From: Candidatus Obscuribacterales bacterium
Lineage (GTDB): Bacteria > Cyanobacteriota > Vampirovibrionia > Obscuribacterales > Obscuribacteraceae
Assembly (NCBI GenBank): GCA_019752635.1
Contig: JAIELX010000017.1
Span: 1-35,605 of the forward strand
DNA length: 35,605 nucleotides
Direction of reading: 5' to 3'
Of the stretch, positions 24,014 to 32,762 are shown piece after piece; position 1 is the stretch's first letter; every line of letters starts with the position of its first letter. The notes under the pieces were generated by a model, which saw only the letters and a program-made list of their open reading frames with translations, was not told the DNA's origin and did no database searches. A program made the position numbers and the translations under genes.

Positions 24014-26048
24014 AGCAGTGCAAAGAATTTTTTGTAAGGCAAGAACATTTGTTTTCGCCGTCTGTATTACGGCTTTCGTGCAAGTCACCCCGGTATTTGG
24101 CGCGGAACTACAAGAACCGATTAAAGAACCTTCTTTGGTAACTACAAATCGGCCGAAGCCGTTATCCAGGGAGGAGGCAGAAAGACGCTTCAATAGGAGC
24201 TTGACGGAATTGTCCCGACTAAGGGCAGATTTCGGGCAGCGCGTCCAGCTGCACCTTCAGTCGGCCGGCGACTATGACGTGGAATCATTTCGAAAACATG
24301 ACGATGAGATCTGCAATCTGCTGGACGAAATGGATGCCAATTGCCTCGACATTCAATCGCTATCCGAATATCTGAATATGCCAGATTCCTATCTTGCTCA
24401 GATCAAGGAAGAGATTCAGAAATCGAAATTATTATTGTACAAGAGTTCTGCCATCTTCAATCTCTGCTTTGGGCAACCACTGCAATCAAGCCAGTGTGCC
24501 AGATTAGGTCTCAATATCGCCGAGTTACATCCAGACACTCTTGAGAGTTACATCTCTGATGTACTGTTCTATCAGGGTGCGGCTTCCTGTTGGGCGGGAG
24601 ACTACAAGTCTGCGCAGGAGCAGCTACAGCGAGCCCTGTCGACCGGTAAGGGGCGTTCTTACACGCAATTGGCACCGGGACAGCCAGTGGATCTTAAAGG
24701 ACAGAATCCCTTTACCCCGTATTATCTGACTTCAGCCCTCATCGCTGATAACAAAATCGCCCAAGCAATAGATTTGCTGAGTTCACACCAAGACAGTTCT
24801 GCAAGTAATGAGATTCGAGGACACTCAGATGCGCTGTTGGCGCTGGCTTATGCGCTTGACAAAAGATCTGACCGCGCCAAACAACATATTGAGTTGGCAA
24901 AGACCGAGTTGAATGAAAAATCAGTACAGGTATTTCCCGCCATGGCTAAAGAGTCATTAGGAATCGTGGCGGCACTTGCCGGAGAGTACGAACAAGCCGA
25001 ACTAAGATTTTCGGAAGCTCTCCCCGGTTTGCAGGCCTCTCCCCTAAAACTGGGCAACCGTCCGGAGGCGGCGCAAGCAGCTCTGTGGCGCTCATATTGC
25101 CGCGAAAAACTGGACGACAAAGTGGGTGCCGATGAAGATCGAAAGTATGCCATGAGCTTCGCAAATGAATGTCGCCATCTCACTACTGTTGCACAGATGC
25201 TCGACTCACTTTTCGGCCGGGCTCAAACAAAACCAATCGTCGACACTGTGCATGAAAAATGGGCCGTAGTCGTCGGCATCGGTAACTTCAGAGATCCATC
25301 AGTGCCAAGGCTGCGATACTCGAAAAAAGATGCAGTCGATATGGCCGACTTTCTGGTGCGACAGGGCGGGTTCAAACCAGATCATGTCAGAACTTTGCTT
25401 GACGGCAACGCAACAAAGACAAACTTGGTAGATGCCTTAGCAGGCTCATGGCTACCGCAGATCAGCAGACCGGGAGATCTAATTTTTCTCTTCGTGTCCT
25501 CGCACGGAACTCCTGCCTACAAGGACATTGGCGCGTTGAACTCGGTGGTCACCTATGACACGCAGTTAGATAATCTTTTCAGCACATCGGTACCCATGCA
25601 GAGCATTGTGCGAATGATGCGCAGCAAGCTTCAAAACCGCTACGCTTTTGCAATCCTCGACACTTGCTATGCCGGAGGACTTGGTGCGCCCGGTCCAGCC
25701 GCCCAGTCCGCGGCAAACGTCGATCCCGATTTGCTGTTAAGTTCCCGATACCAGCTACTGGTTAGTTCCAGCGAAGCACACGAGCGATCGTGGGAATCGA
25801 AGCGCTATCCAAACAGCATCTTTACTCGGCAACTGATAGACGGTCTCAAGCAACATCCTCAGTACGGCAGTTTTCAATCTGTCTTCCAAGACATACGAAG
25901 TAGGGTTTCAAAGGAAGTCTCGGACGACTTCAGAGGGAACACGCAAACACCTAAGTTGTCGGGTTTGTGGTCAGGGCAGGGCTTTGTCGGGGAAACATCA
26001 TTGCTGAAGAGTGCATCCGGGGAAACCAAATCAGCTACAGATCATTGA
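23997..26048 (+). CDS. Exported TPR-caspase-like (C14) cysteine protease
   Basis: A 683-residue protein with a signal peptide (residues about 10-36, hydrophobic core FVFAVCITAFVQV, cut near FGA). Residues about 60-400 are helical and TPR-like (FYQGAASCWAGDYKSAQEQL, AALAGEYEQAELRFSEAL). Residues about 420-665 are a caspase/metacaspase-type domain: KWAVVVGIGNFRD, then SSHG with catalytic H503, then LDTCYAGG with catalytic C557, both in family context. It should act outside the cytoplasmic membrane. The domain usually cleaves after basic or acidic residues, but specificity is not predictable here. It is 51 bases after the kinase and could be the tail of that operon; start usage is uncertain because of the overlapping short frame. 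Confidence 0.88.
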   Translation: MANSSEAVQRIFCKARTFVFAVCITAFVQVTPVFGAELQEPIKEPSLVTTNRPKPLSREEAERRFNRSLTELSRLRADFGQRVQLHLQSAGDYDVESFRKHDDEICNLLDEMDANCLDIQSLSEYLNMPDSYLAQIKEEIQKSKLLLYKSSAIFNLCFGQPLQSSQCARLGLNIAELHPDTLESYISDVLFYQGAASCWAGDYKSAQEQLQRALSTGKGRSYTQLAPGQPVDLKGQNPFTPYYLTSALIADNKIAQAIDLLSSHQDSSASNEIRGHSDALLALAYALDKRSDRAKQHIELAKTELNEKSVQVFPAMAKESLGIVAALAGEYEQAELRFSEALPGLQASPLKLGNRPEAAQAALWRSYCREKLDDKVGADEDRKYAMSFANECRHLTTVAQMLDSLFGRAQTKPIVDTVHEKWAVVVGIGNFRDPSVPRLRYSKKDAVDMADFLVRQGGFKPDHVRTLLDGNATKTNLVDALAGSWLPQISRPGDLIFLFVSSHGTPAYKDIGALNSVVTYDTQLDNLFSTSVPMQSIVRMMRSKLQNRYAFAILDTCYAGGLGAPGPAAQSAANVDPDLLLSSRYQLLVSSSEAHERSWESKRYPNSIFTRQLIDGLKQHPQYGSFQSVFQDIRSRVSKEVSDDFRGNTQTPKLSGLWSGQGFVGETSLLKSASGETKSATDH

Positions 26049-26199
26049 GCTCGAATTCAACGGGTTGCGCTGTCATGCCGGCAACAAAAATTGCCTCGAC
26101 GAGTGAATGTACAGAGTCGCAAGAATATTCCGGAAAGTGCTTGCCGCTCACATTAGAAGGCAAACTCCTTCCGGAACGCGGATATTTCGAATCACTCAC

Positions 26200-26583
26200 T
26201 TACACTGCACATGGACTGGCAGGTTTATCCACTGACTTACCTTCCTCAACATCTGCTTGCTGCCGTCTACCGGGGAGATGTACTTCATCAACAAGGTGAT
26301 GCAGTCTCGCGTCAAGTTTCTCGGACAATGAAGCACAAGCGCCCTTCAAGTCTTGCATCTTTGTCGCGATGTTGCATTCAATCACTTCGACTCGATGGAC
26401 CAACACATCTTTACCTTTTTCTGTAGATGATTTGACGTTCTGGCAAAGGTCCGACCCTTTGGTCTGGATCTCGTGGCGCAGCTCCCTGCCAGCTTTCGGA
26501 GCAGACAATATTCCGGCGACGTAACCAATCGCAGCACCGAGTGCAATTCCGCCAAGAAATTCTAGTGTCGATTGCTTCTTCAT
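26200..26583 (-). CDS. YtxH-domain small membrane-associated protein
   Basis: A 127-residue protein from ATG 26583, preceded by GAGGAAAA; the in-frame frame to 26649 is less likely. Residues about 9-32 are a Gly/Ala-rich membrane segment (FLGGIALGAAIGYVAGILSAP) followed by KAGRELR, the YtxH-family hallmark. Next comes a charged amphipathic helical region (KGSDLCQNVKSSTEKGKDVL) that may form a coiled coil. YtxH proteins are often stress-induced and of unknown biochemistry. It lies downstream of the LolA-like gene on the same strand. Confidence 0.75.
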   Translation of the reverse strand: MKKQSTLEFLGGIALGAAIGYVAGILSAPKAGRELRHEIQTKGSDLCQNVKSSTEKGKDVLVHRVEVIECNIATKMQDLKGACASLSEKLDARLHHLVDEVHLPGRRQQADVEEGKSVDKPASPCAV

Positions 26584-26737
26584 CTCGTTTTCCTCACTAT
26601 GATTTGAAAGCGCCAGGCGCATTGCGAGCAAACCGGCTCTAATCTCCATTCGTTTTTTTCACTAAATAGCATCTCGTAGATTGAGTTTTGCAATAACAAT
26701 CTAAAGAATGATTTGGATTCAACTATTCTCAATTCAT

Positions 26738-28030
26738 TCAGGGAAAACTTGCACCACCTGCAGCAGGCGCTTCATTGCTTTCAACATCGAGCGAACTAAT
26801 TGCATCGTTCAGCGCATGCCGAGCTTTGTCGAATGCGTTAACATCGGGGCTATCGCGATCGATTTCGTCATACAGCTTCGAAACTTGTTCCCGGCAGACC
26901 GACAAGGAATCATCCCACTTTCCTGCGCACTGCGCCGGCTGTTTTTCTTCCATCATCGGCCGGGCAAGTTGAAGCGCGGATAGCAACAATTCAAGTTGAC
27001 TAACGGAGAATACGATTCTGCTCCTATTTGCCGCGGCCCATTGCTGCTCTTGCTGCGTCAATGGCAAAGGCAGTTCTAGTGAACAAAGTCTGGTAGAGAT
27101 TGCTCTGAGACTATTTACCGCATTCCTTACTGCCGTTAGTCGAACAGAGTCAGCCCCCGGTCCCACGAAGCATTTTAACTCCTCCACCAATCGCTCACAA
27201 CTAAGGGGTTGGCTTCTCAACTCCTGCATTCGCAAGCGATACTCGCTCGGGGAAATGGATATCCCCCGTTCCTGCGCCAATAGCTGCGTGGAATCTTCAC
27301 TAGGTCTGCCTTCACCTTCGAGCTTAAAGAAAGAGTCAGGTAAAGCAGCCCACAACCTCAAATTCGAGAATTTTACAGTAGAAAACAATTTTCCGTCCTC
27401 AAACAAGCTCCATTCTTCCGGTAGCTTACTTGTAACATCAACTGTCATTCTCGAGATAAGAGAACCGTCTCGTGAAACAAGCTCAATGAGCGGCATTGAA
27501 ACCTCAGGAATACGGCCGGACAAACAGGAGTTTTCCTCCTTAATGCGGTCTACCGCTGCGGACAACAAATTGCCAAAATCAGACTCAAGCACACTAAAAC
27601 CGTTCGCTGCTTTCAGGAGTTTTGAATCTGGTGACAGAGCTACCTTTATACCACTGAGCGCACCGCCCATTTTTCCGCGAATCTTTCCATCGGGCTGCCT
27701 GACAACCACAGAGCCGCTTCGCTTGCCACCCTGCGTCACCTCAAATCTGATCATGTTGGGACTTTTAAAATACAATTTCCCGGTCTCAACGATTTGTTTG
27801 CCATTCTTGAATGTATACAACACGCTATCGAAGCTGTAGGCCTTCATTTGTCTTGTGCGCTCAAGCATGGACTTTACTTGAGATGTGCCATCGGAACCTG
27901 CTTTGACGAGCAAACTCTCCGGAGCAGCTAAAGTAATTTTGGGAAGTGAGGCGCCTGAGACAAAGTTGGCGAACAGCGGTAAGGCCGTTACGGAAAGAAC
28001 CACAGCGCCAACCAGACTTGCCCTTTTCAT
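26738..28030 (-). CDS. Exported LolA-like lipoprotein-carrier-fold protein
   Basis: A 430-residue protein from ATG 28030, which has a strong AGGAGGGA site. Residues 1-27 are a signal peptide (MKRASLVGAVVLSVTALPLF). Residues about 45-250 resemble the LolA/LolB outer-membrane lipoprotein-sorting fold (MKAYSFDSVLYTFKNGK, GKLYFKSPNMIRFEV, VKFSNLRLWAALPDSFFKL). The C-terminal 170 residues are helical, with several cysteines, and match nothing I know. It probably binds a lipid-like or hydrophobic ligand in the periplasm. Its 5' leader carries a nonapeptide ORF, a large hairpin and a terminator, so attenuation control is possible. Confidence 0.65.
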   Translation of the reverse strand: MKRASLVGAVVLSVTALPLFANFVSGASLPKITLAAPESLLVKAGSDGTSQVKSMLERTRQMKAYSFDSVLYTFKNGKQIVETGKLYFKSPNMIRFEVTQGGKRSGSVVVRQPDGKIRGKMGGALSGIKVALSPDSKLLKAANGFSVLESDFGNLLSAAVDRIKEENSCLSGRIPEVSMPLIELVSRDGSLISRMTVDVTSKLPEEWSLFEDGKLFSTVKFSNLRLWAALPDSFFKLEGEGRPSEDSTQLLAQERGISISPSEYRLRMQELRSQPLSCERLVEELKCFVGPGADSVRLTAVRNAVNSLRAISTRLCSLELPLPLTQQEQQWAAANRSRIVFSVSQLELLLSALQLARPMMEEKQPAQCAGKWDDSLSVCREQVSKLYDEIDRDSPDVNAFDKARHALNDAISSLDVESNEAPAAGGASFP

Positions 28031-28092
28031 GATCCCTCCTATTCCGCTGTCATTCATTACAATAACTGAGTGTCTCGAACCAAGCACAGACT

Positions 28093-28122
28093 AAAAAAAA
28101 GAGACTGATCAAAAGATCAATC
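28093..28122 (-). terminator. Intrinsic terminator in leader of LolA-like gene
   Basis: On the minus strand GATTGATC-TTTT-GATCAGTC forms an 8-bp stem (one G-T pair; 28103-28122) followed by TCTTTTTTTT. It is 63 bases upstream of the start codon at 28030 and 371 bases downstream of the preceding gene, so it is either that gene's late terminator or an attenuator. Confidence 0.7.
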
Positions 28123-28158
28123 GCAGCTTCGGTACAAATAGAACTTACAAAACATTGA

Positions 28159-28211
28159 CGGCTGAGCCCCGGAAACATCGCTCTCTTGCGCAGAGAAGCA
28201 GGGGTCAGCCG
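28159..28211 (-). ncRNA. Large leader hairpin upstream of LolA-like gene
   Basis: CGGCTGA-CCCC (28159-28170, one bulged G) pairs with GGGGTCAGCCG (28201-28211), an 11-bp GC-rich stem. Inside it CTCTCT / AGAGA (28181-28186, 28192-28196) forms an apical stem. Either strand can fold. On the minus strand it follows the nonapeptide ORF, whose stop codon lies in its first arm, and precedes the terminator. Whether it is a regulatory RNA is inference. Confidence 0.45.
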
Positions 28212-28234
28212 CCTATGCTATTGCTTTTTTTCAT
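28205..28234 (-). other. Nine-codon leader peptide ORF with strong ribosome binding site
   Basis: On the minus strand a GGAGGAG (28243-28249) sits eight bases before ATG 28234. It opens MKKSNSIGG and stops at TGA (28205-28207), inside the 5' arm of the large hairpin. The consensus site before such a short frame suggests a leader peptide whose translation alters hairpin and terminator folding. Confidence 0.45.
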
Positions 28235-28325
28235 TCCGAGGGCTCCTCCAAACTAGAACAACCTACCTGTTTGTTTTCTCCTCTCTCCTTACAGTATTAT
28301 GGTATCGCATGGTACTGAATGTAGC

Positions 28326-28343
28326 ATCATACTTTCGTATGAT
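28326..28343. promoter_or_regulatory. Inverted repeat, candidate operator for LolA-like leader
   Basis: ATCATAC-TTTC-GTATGAT is a perfect 7-bp inverted repeat in the 463-base gap between the LolA-like gene and the unknown gene at 28494. It lies about 90 bases before the nonapeptide ORF. A TAATAC hexamer (minus strand, about 28297) is a possible -10, without a good -35. Confidence 0.4.
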
Positions 28344-28493
28344 TTGCACTGGCTGGTTCGCATAGCCACAGTTCTGCTGCTTAGGCGAGGAATCGACCAA
28401 AAGAATCATGTCCCTTTCATCATTTTGATCGATGACACCGCAAGCTGATTTAATAAATTGAGACCCGGAAGTTCAGATCATGGTGGGGCAATT

Positions 28494-29273
28494 CTAACGC
28501 TGTTCACAACGGCTTCGAATGGCGGCAGTGAACTCGTTTGAGATATAGAGACATGGTGGTGGACTGCCCGCAGTCCACTTGCCGCCAACCTTTTGATGCC
28601 ATGTTTTCCCTTTTAGGTCCACAGTCCAGCAGTTGTTGTTTTCATCCACTGCGAGAAACAACTTATGAATTGCCTTAAAGTCTGCTTCCGGAAGGACTTG
28701 CTTCAGCCGACGCAGTTCCGATGAAAGCTGAATCATCCTCTCGGCACTAACCATCGTGTGATAGGCCTCTGCAGTTTTTTCCAAACTGCTTGGAAGTTCG
28801 TTCTTGTTCGTTATCGTCGGCACTGTCGATAGCAAAGGTTTGTCTTCGCTTCCGCCCGGTGGCGCTGGCGCCGCGACATCTCTGCCTGCTGGAGCGGTGT
28901 CGTTTTTCTTGCAAACAGCGAGTTCCTTTGGTTCAGTCTTGCCCTCTCGCGCCGCAAGAGAGCTCTGCAACGCCTTGTCAGACTTAGATCGCCAGAGCCA
29001 GGACGCCAAACAGATCAAGACAGCCCCGACCAATGGATAGGGCCAATAGAGCCTTAGGGGATAGGAAACAGAGTTGCCTTCAAGTACTGGCGAAGTCTCA
29101 AACCGATCTGGATTAACAACAACGCTATCATCCAAAATTTGTTGTTCAAAAATGCCGCCGACAGATGACTGCCCGGTGTGCGCGGGTAGGATTGAGTCAT
29201 CAACAAGATAAACACCGATCGATAACGCTGCGCCGATCAAGAGTAGTGCAAACGAACTACTAATTCTGATCAC
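28494..29273 (-). CDS. Two-TM protein with C-terminal W-rich GKW module
   Basis: A 259-residue protein with membrane segments at residues about 4-24 and 78-95, so residues 25-77 probably face outside and the remainder the cytoplasm. The region 96-165 is low-complexity, Pro/Ala/Ser/Lys-rich. The C-terminal 60 residues (FKAIHKLFLAVDENNNCWTV, then LKGKTW, then GGKWTAGSPPP) match the C-terminus of the protein encoded at 30453-31904. Family resemblance is to modules of the form W-x-V ... W ... GxW found in many uncharacterised membrane or zinc-ribbon proteins. Function unknown; ligand or protein binding is a guess. Confidence 0.65.
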   Translation of the reverse strand: MIRISSSFALLLIGAALSIGVYLVDDSILPAHTGQSSVGGIFEQQILDDSVVVNPDRFETSPVLEGNSVSYPLRLYWPYPLVGAVLICLASWLWRSKSDKALQSSLAAREGKTEPKELAVCKKNDTAPAGRDVAAPAPPGGSEDKPLLSTVPTITNKNELPSSLEKTAEAYHTMVSAERMIQLSSELRRLKQVLPEADFKAIHKLFLAVDENNNCWTVDLKGKTWHQKVGGKWTAGSPPPCLYISNEFTAAIRSRCEQR

Positions 29274-29404
29274 AGGGACTTTACTCCTACAAGTCAGTCT
29301 CGAAGGCGGTCACCAATTTCCATGCGAACATATATATCTTGGTTCATGCCAATCACATTGACCACGTCCCGGAGAATGATTTCTCCCTCCGCCAATCCCG
29401 CGCA

Positions 29405-30373
29405 TTAAAGAGTGTTTTTGAACGATCTCACAATGCGGACGACAATGGGATCATAGAAGTTCTTTTTGCGCGCAGGATATCTGAATTCGAATGCCTTTAC
29501 CTTCTCATCGTCAATCATCATTTTGAAATAGAAAATCTGGTCCCCACTCAGCCCGGAGAGGACGCACCAGGTAGGTCCCCTGTTCTGATACGTAACGCGA
29601 TCACCATCTTGCTTGCGGTGAGCTAGAGCTTCGTCCCGCAGCGAAGACAGCGTCCAGGCTGTACCATCAACAGTACCGTAAACGGATTGACCGTAGACAA
29701 TCAATTCCGCTTCATCATCTTTCGATGAGAATTTGCATCCATCAGCGTTGTCGGACTCTTCACCGGCAACAAGAAAGTCGGGATAATCGATGCCGTACTT
29801 GAATCTTGGATTGACATATCGCCGATAGATCAATCCCGCAGCTTGACTTTTCTGTTGAGCGCCGCCGTATTTCACCTCTGTACTCTTTCCCGCAGGCGCA
29901 GGATCTTGCCAAATCTCGTTCGCGCCGGCAAGGGCGCCAGGCTGGAGGGTAATCGAGTAGAATCCGCGCATTCCGGACTCTTTGTTGCAGGACCATGTTG
30001 ACGGGTCGCTGTCTTCTATGAGGTAGATCCCCGGATTCAATGCTATCCCGGGACGACAAACCCACATTGCATTAACCGGGATTGCGCTCCCCTTCGCTTG
30101 CACTGCCTCAAGCGCAGCGTTCCACATGCCAACAGAAGAACCGTTCTCTCGCTTCAGTGAAATAATTCCCGGTTGGCGACCACGTCCCTGATTAAAGTGA
30201 TAGGTCTTCAGACTTGTCACAGTACACTGCTGTTTGACCTCAATGCGGGAGGGCTTGGTCGGAGCGCTAGCAACAGAATATTGATTGAAGTTGTTGACAA
30301 TCACAGTGCGTGCTACCGCAAAGACGGGTAGTTGCAGCATGAGCAAAATAAGAAGTAAGAAAGAGTAACGCAT
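29405..30373 (-). CDS. Exported protein of unknown function
   Basis: A 322-residue protein from ATG 30373, behind GGAGGAAA; a longer in-frame version lacks a site. Residues 1-20 are a signal peptide (MRYSFLLLILLMLQLPVFAV). The mature protein has an N-terminal beta-rich part (FNQYSVASAPTKPSRIEVKQ, MWVCRPGIALNPGIYLIEDS) that resembles carbohydrate- or ligand-binding exported domains only loosely. The C-terminal part (NPRFKYGIDYPDFLVAGEES, then KDDEAELIVYG, then AFEFRYPARKKNFYDPIV) is a conserved-looking alpha/beta domain seen in exported bacterial proteins of unknown role. Four or more cysteines could form disulfides. It lies between the two GKW-module genes. Confidence 0.62.
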   Translation of the reverse strand: MRYSFLLLILLMLQLPVFAVARTVIVNNFNQYSVASAPTKPSRIEVKQQCTVTSLKTYHFNQGRGRQPGIISLKRENGSSVGMWNAALEAVQAKGSAIPVNAMWVCRPGIALNPGIYLIEDSDPSTWSCNKESGMRGFYSITLQPGALAGANEIWQDPAPAGKSTEVKYGGAQQKSQAAGLIYRRYVNPRFKYGIDYPDFLVAGEESDNADGCKFSSKDDEAELIVYGQSVYGTVDGTAWTLSSLRDEALAHRKQDGDRVTYQNRGPTWCVLSGLSGDQIFYFKMMIDDEKVKAFEFRYPARKKNFYDPIVVRIVRSFKNTL

Positions 30374-30452
30374 TCCACTTTCCTCCAGATTACTTTTCCG
30401 TTCAAATTTCAGTTGACACAACCATGCGATCAAGCTAGCGATCCCAGAACCA

Positions 30453-31904
30453 TCAACGGATTGATTCGATTTCGGTGCGCAAGTCGGGCTCCACAGTCAA
30501 GTTATCGGGGGCCGAGGCCTTCTGCCATTTTCCGTTCACACTAGTGAACCACTCCAGCGACTTCAATCCGACTGTCCATATCGCCCCATCCTCGCTACGA
30601 GCCTTGAATTTCGCATGAATTTTTTTGAAGCGCTGCGAGTCAATAACTCCATGGTCCAGTGCCTCTTGCAGCTTCCGCGCGAGTCGTTCAAAATCAGCCT
30701 TGTCCCCAGACCGAGCATTCTTCCCCTCACTGGGCTTTTCGTCGCCGAGCTTCTTGTCGACTGCGTTGGAATCTGCCACCAATTTGCCCCCGCAGTAGCT
30801 ACAGAATAGCGCCGGAGCAGAAAAATAACGTGAGCAAGGCAAGCATTGCATCATTTGCGCATCAAGTTTTTTTACGCCAAGCTGAGTAGGTCGTCTTGTT
30901 TCAGGAAAGGAAGGATGAGTGACGGCGTCAAGAAAATGCTGACATAAATTATCGAACGTCATCGATTGGTGATTGATGGCCGGCTTGCCGTCAATTTCCT
31001 CCAGTCGAAATGTGTGATTTGAAAGAGCAGTGGGAGCGATAAATGAGCGGTAAAATGTTGCCGGGTGTCCGTTGACGATAGCTCGCGCTGCACAACCGAT
31101 GGAGAGCTCCCAACTTCGCATGAACTCGGCTCCTAAATACTCCCCGACTTCACCGAAATAGAATACATTGCCATGCTTCTCGTCAACAGCAGGCACCAAC
31201 AGCGTTCTTCTTATCAGAGCCTCAAGATCCGCCTCGCCCGGCTCGAACTTCAGCTCTTCAAGATCCGGTGTCAAGGCGAAGAATGAAGGAAGAAGCCAAC
31301 GAAGATCAAAGCTCTTTATTGAGTTTGCAAGAGTTCTGTTGAATTCGACCGTTTGCACTTGCGGCTTCCCTTCGGGTTCATACTCCAACGCGGTTGTATA
31401 GGTATAGCGCCGATAACAATCAATTGCATGCAGCCCGTAAATGAATGAGGGAATGGAAAGCGGCGGTGGCAGGAAGTTGGACACTGCATTGTTAACGCGG
31501 CTCAGTAGGCGCAAAGTCCACCATTGCATGTATTCTTCAATCGAGTCATAGAGCCGCAGAAGCATCGCATTGTGACGTTCAGGAAATGCGACTAGCACCT
31601 CACCACCTTCTTTTAACGCAAAGGTGGAGAAAATGGACAGAGCCGTGTTCATGCCCCCATATCTGTGTTCGATACGAATATCCGGTCTGAGCAGTAGCTG
31701 CTTGACTGTTTCAAACGAGGCATGCTGTCTTATCTCCTCCATGCCTTCAAAATCGGCTACCGCAGTCCCACCGCGCAAGCCGACGACAGGGCTTAGCTGA
31801 TTGGCGCTGTGTTTACTCGAGGCAAGTAGCACGTGAAGCCCACCAGCGGGAATCTGAAACAGTACTTCTTTCTCTGCGGGTAACTCGGATGTTTTGTCTT
31901 CCAT
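30453..31904 (-). CDS. Large unknown protein with zinc ribbon and C-terminal GKW module
   Basis: A 483-residue protein from ATG 31904, behind GGAGG; the frame upstream to 31997 overlaps the previous gene without a site. The first 370 residues are an alpha/beta region that I do not recognise (HASFETVKQLLLRPDIRIEH, RLYDSIEEYMQWWTLRLLSR). Then comes a zinc ribbon, C-X2-C-X9-C-X2-C (CLPCSRYF ... FCSYCGG). After a charged linker a C-terminal module follows (FKKIHAKFKARSEDGAIWTV, LEWFTSVNGKW), shared with the gene at 28494. No signal peptide or membrane helix. The start is 13 bases after the preceding gene's stop, so the two are coupled. Function unknown. Confidence 0.7.
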   Translation of the reverse strand: MEDKTSELPAEKEVLFQIPAGGLHVLLASSKHSANQLSPVVGLRGGTAVADFEGMEEIRQHASFETVKQLLLRPDIRIEHRYGGMNTALSIFSTFALKEGGEVLVAFPERHNAMLLRLYDSIEEYMQWWTLRLLSRVNNAVSNFLPPPLSIPSFIYGLHAIDCYRRYTYTTALEYEPEGKPQVQTVEFNRTLANSIKSFDLRWLLPSFFALTPDLEELKFEPGEADLEALIRRTLLVPAVDEKHGNVFYFGEVGEYLGAEFMRSWELSIGCAARAIVNGHPATFYRSFIAPTALSNHTFRLEEIDGKPAINHQSMTFDNLCQHFLDAVTHPSFPETRRPTQLGVKKLDAQMMQCLPCSRYFSAPALFCSYCGGKLVADSNAVDKKLGDEKPSEGKNARSGDKADFERLARKLQEALDHGVIDSQRFKKIHAKFKARSEDGAIWTVGLKSLEWFTSVNGKWQKASAPDNLTVEPDLRTEIESIR

Positions 31905-31917
31905 AACGCCTCCACAG

Positions 31918-32703
31918 CTAAGTTTGTCGTATGGGCGTACGTGAAACAACGCCTCTGCTGATTCGAACCATAGAAATTTCTCCCGGTAAATTGACATATG
32001 GACAGAGCCCTACATCGGACCTAAGTGTCCAGGACGGATCCTGAGCACCGATCCAGAGAAGCTTGCCTATTCGCATCCACGGCGCTAAATCGAAGTCGAG
32101 TTCAAGTTCTTCAAGCATGACACCTTCCCTTTTCAAGACTCGGTCGTTCACGATGAGCGAGAAATACCGCGCCCCCAAGTCATTTACGCAAGGCATTTCA
32201 GGGGGACGCCTCAACGCGAAGTGGGACAGAATGTACACCACAGTTTCACCGACAGTGACTGATGACAGAACAGCCTTAACTCCCGGAAGCCTGAGAACGC
32301 TGCTAATGACAAATGGATGAGAAGGACCCGGTTTACAAAAGTGATCGACAGGTATGTTCAAGCTTTGCAAATCGGCACCGCCGGTAAAGCCACAGAATGT
32401 AGATGGAGATTCGCAAAATGGACGAATTGGATCGTCATAATTCCACCAAGGTCCTGCAAAACTGTGAACATCGATGGGCATCGACAACGTTTGTCCAGTG
32501 AACGGGCATCGCGACACGGGAATGGACAGCAACGAAGATTCATAAGCATCAATCTTCGCATACATGCGAGCAAGCACGACTTCGCGGTAGGTCTCCAGTT
32601 CATCGGTTGTTTTTTTGGTCGACATTTCCTCAATGCAGCTCAATTCGTACCTCAAGCCACTAATTGAGCTCGACAATTCGCTTATGCTGGAAGATGTGCT
32701 CAT
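31918..32703 (-). CDS. Conserved unknown protein next to the toxin-like gene
   Basis: A 261-residue soluble protein with a GAGGAG site 12 bases before its ATG. Residues 1-55 form a helical, possibly coiled-coil stretch. Then comes a Trp/Pro/Cys-rich core (SRCPFTGQTLSMPIDVHSFA, GPWWNYDDPIRPFCESPSTF, HFCKPGPSHPFVISSVLRLP) and an acidic region (LEELELDFDLAPWM). Cysteines could bind a metal. I know no function for this core. It starts 59 bases after the stop of the giant toxin-like gene and precedes the zinc-ribbon gene. An immunity or accessory role for the toxin-like protein is conceivable but only by position. Confidence 0.6.
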   Translation of the reverse strand: MSTSSSISELSSSISGLRYELSCIEEMSTKKTTDELETYREVVLARMYAKIDAYESSLLSIPVSRCPFTGQTLSMPIDVHSFAGPWWNYDDPIRPFCESPSTFCGFTGGADLQSLNIPVDHFCKPGPSHPFVISSVLRLPGVKAVLSSVTVGETVVYILSHFALRRPPEMPCVNDLGARYFSLIVNDRVLKREGVMLEELELDFDLAPWMRIGKLLWIGAQDPSWTLRSDVGLCPYVNLPGEISMVRISRGVVSRTPIRQT

Positions 32704-32762
32704 TTGCCGTTGCCGCTCCTCAAGACTTTCGTCAATTCCGATGCCATGAATTTGTCTGCCAA

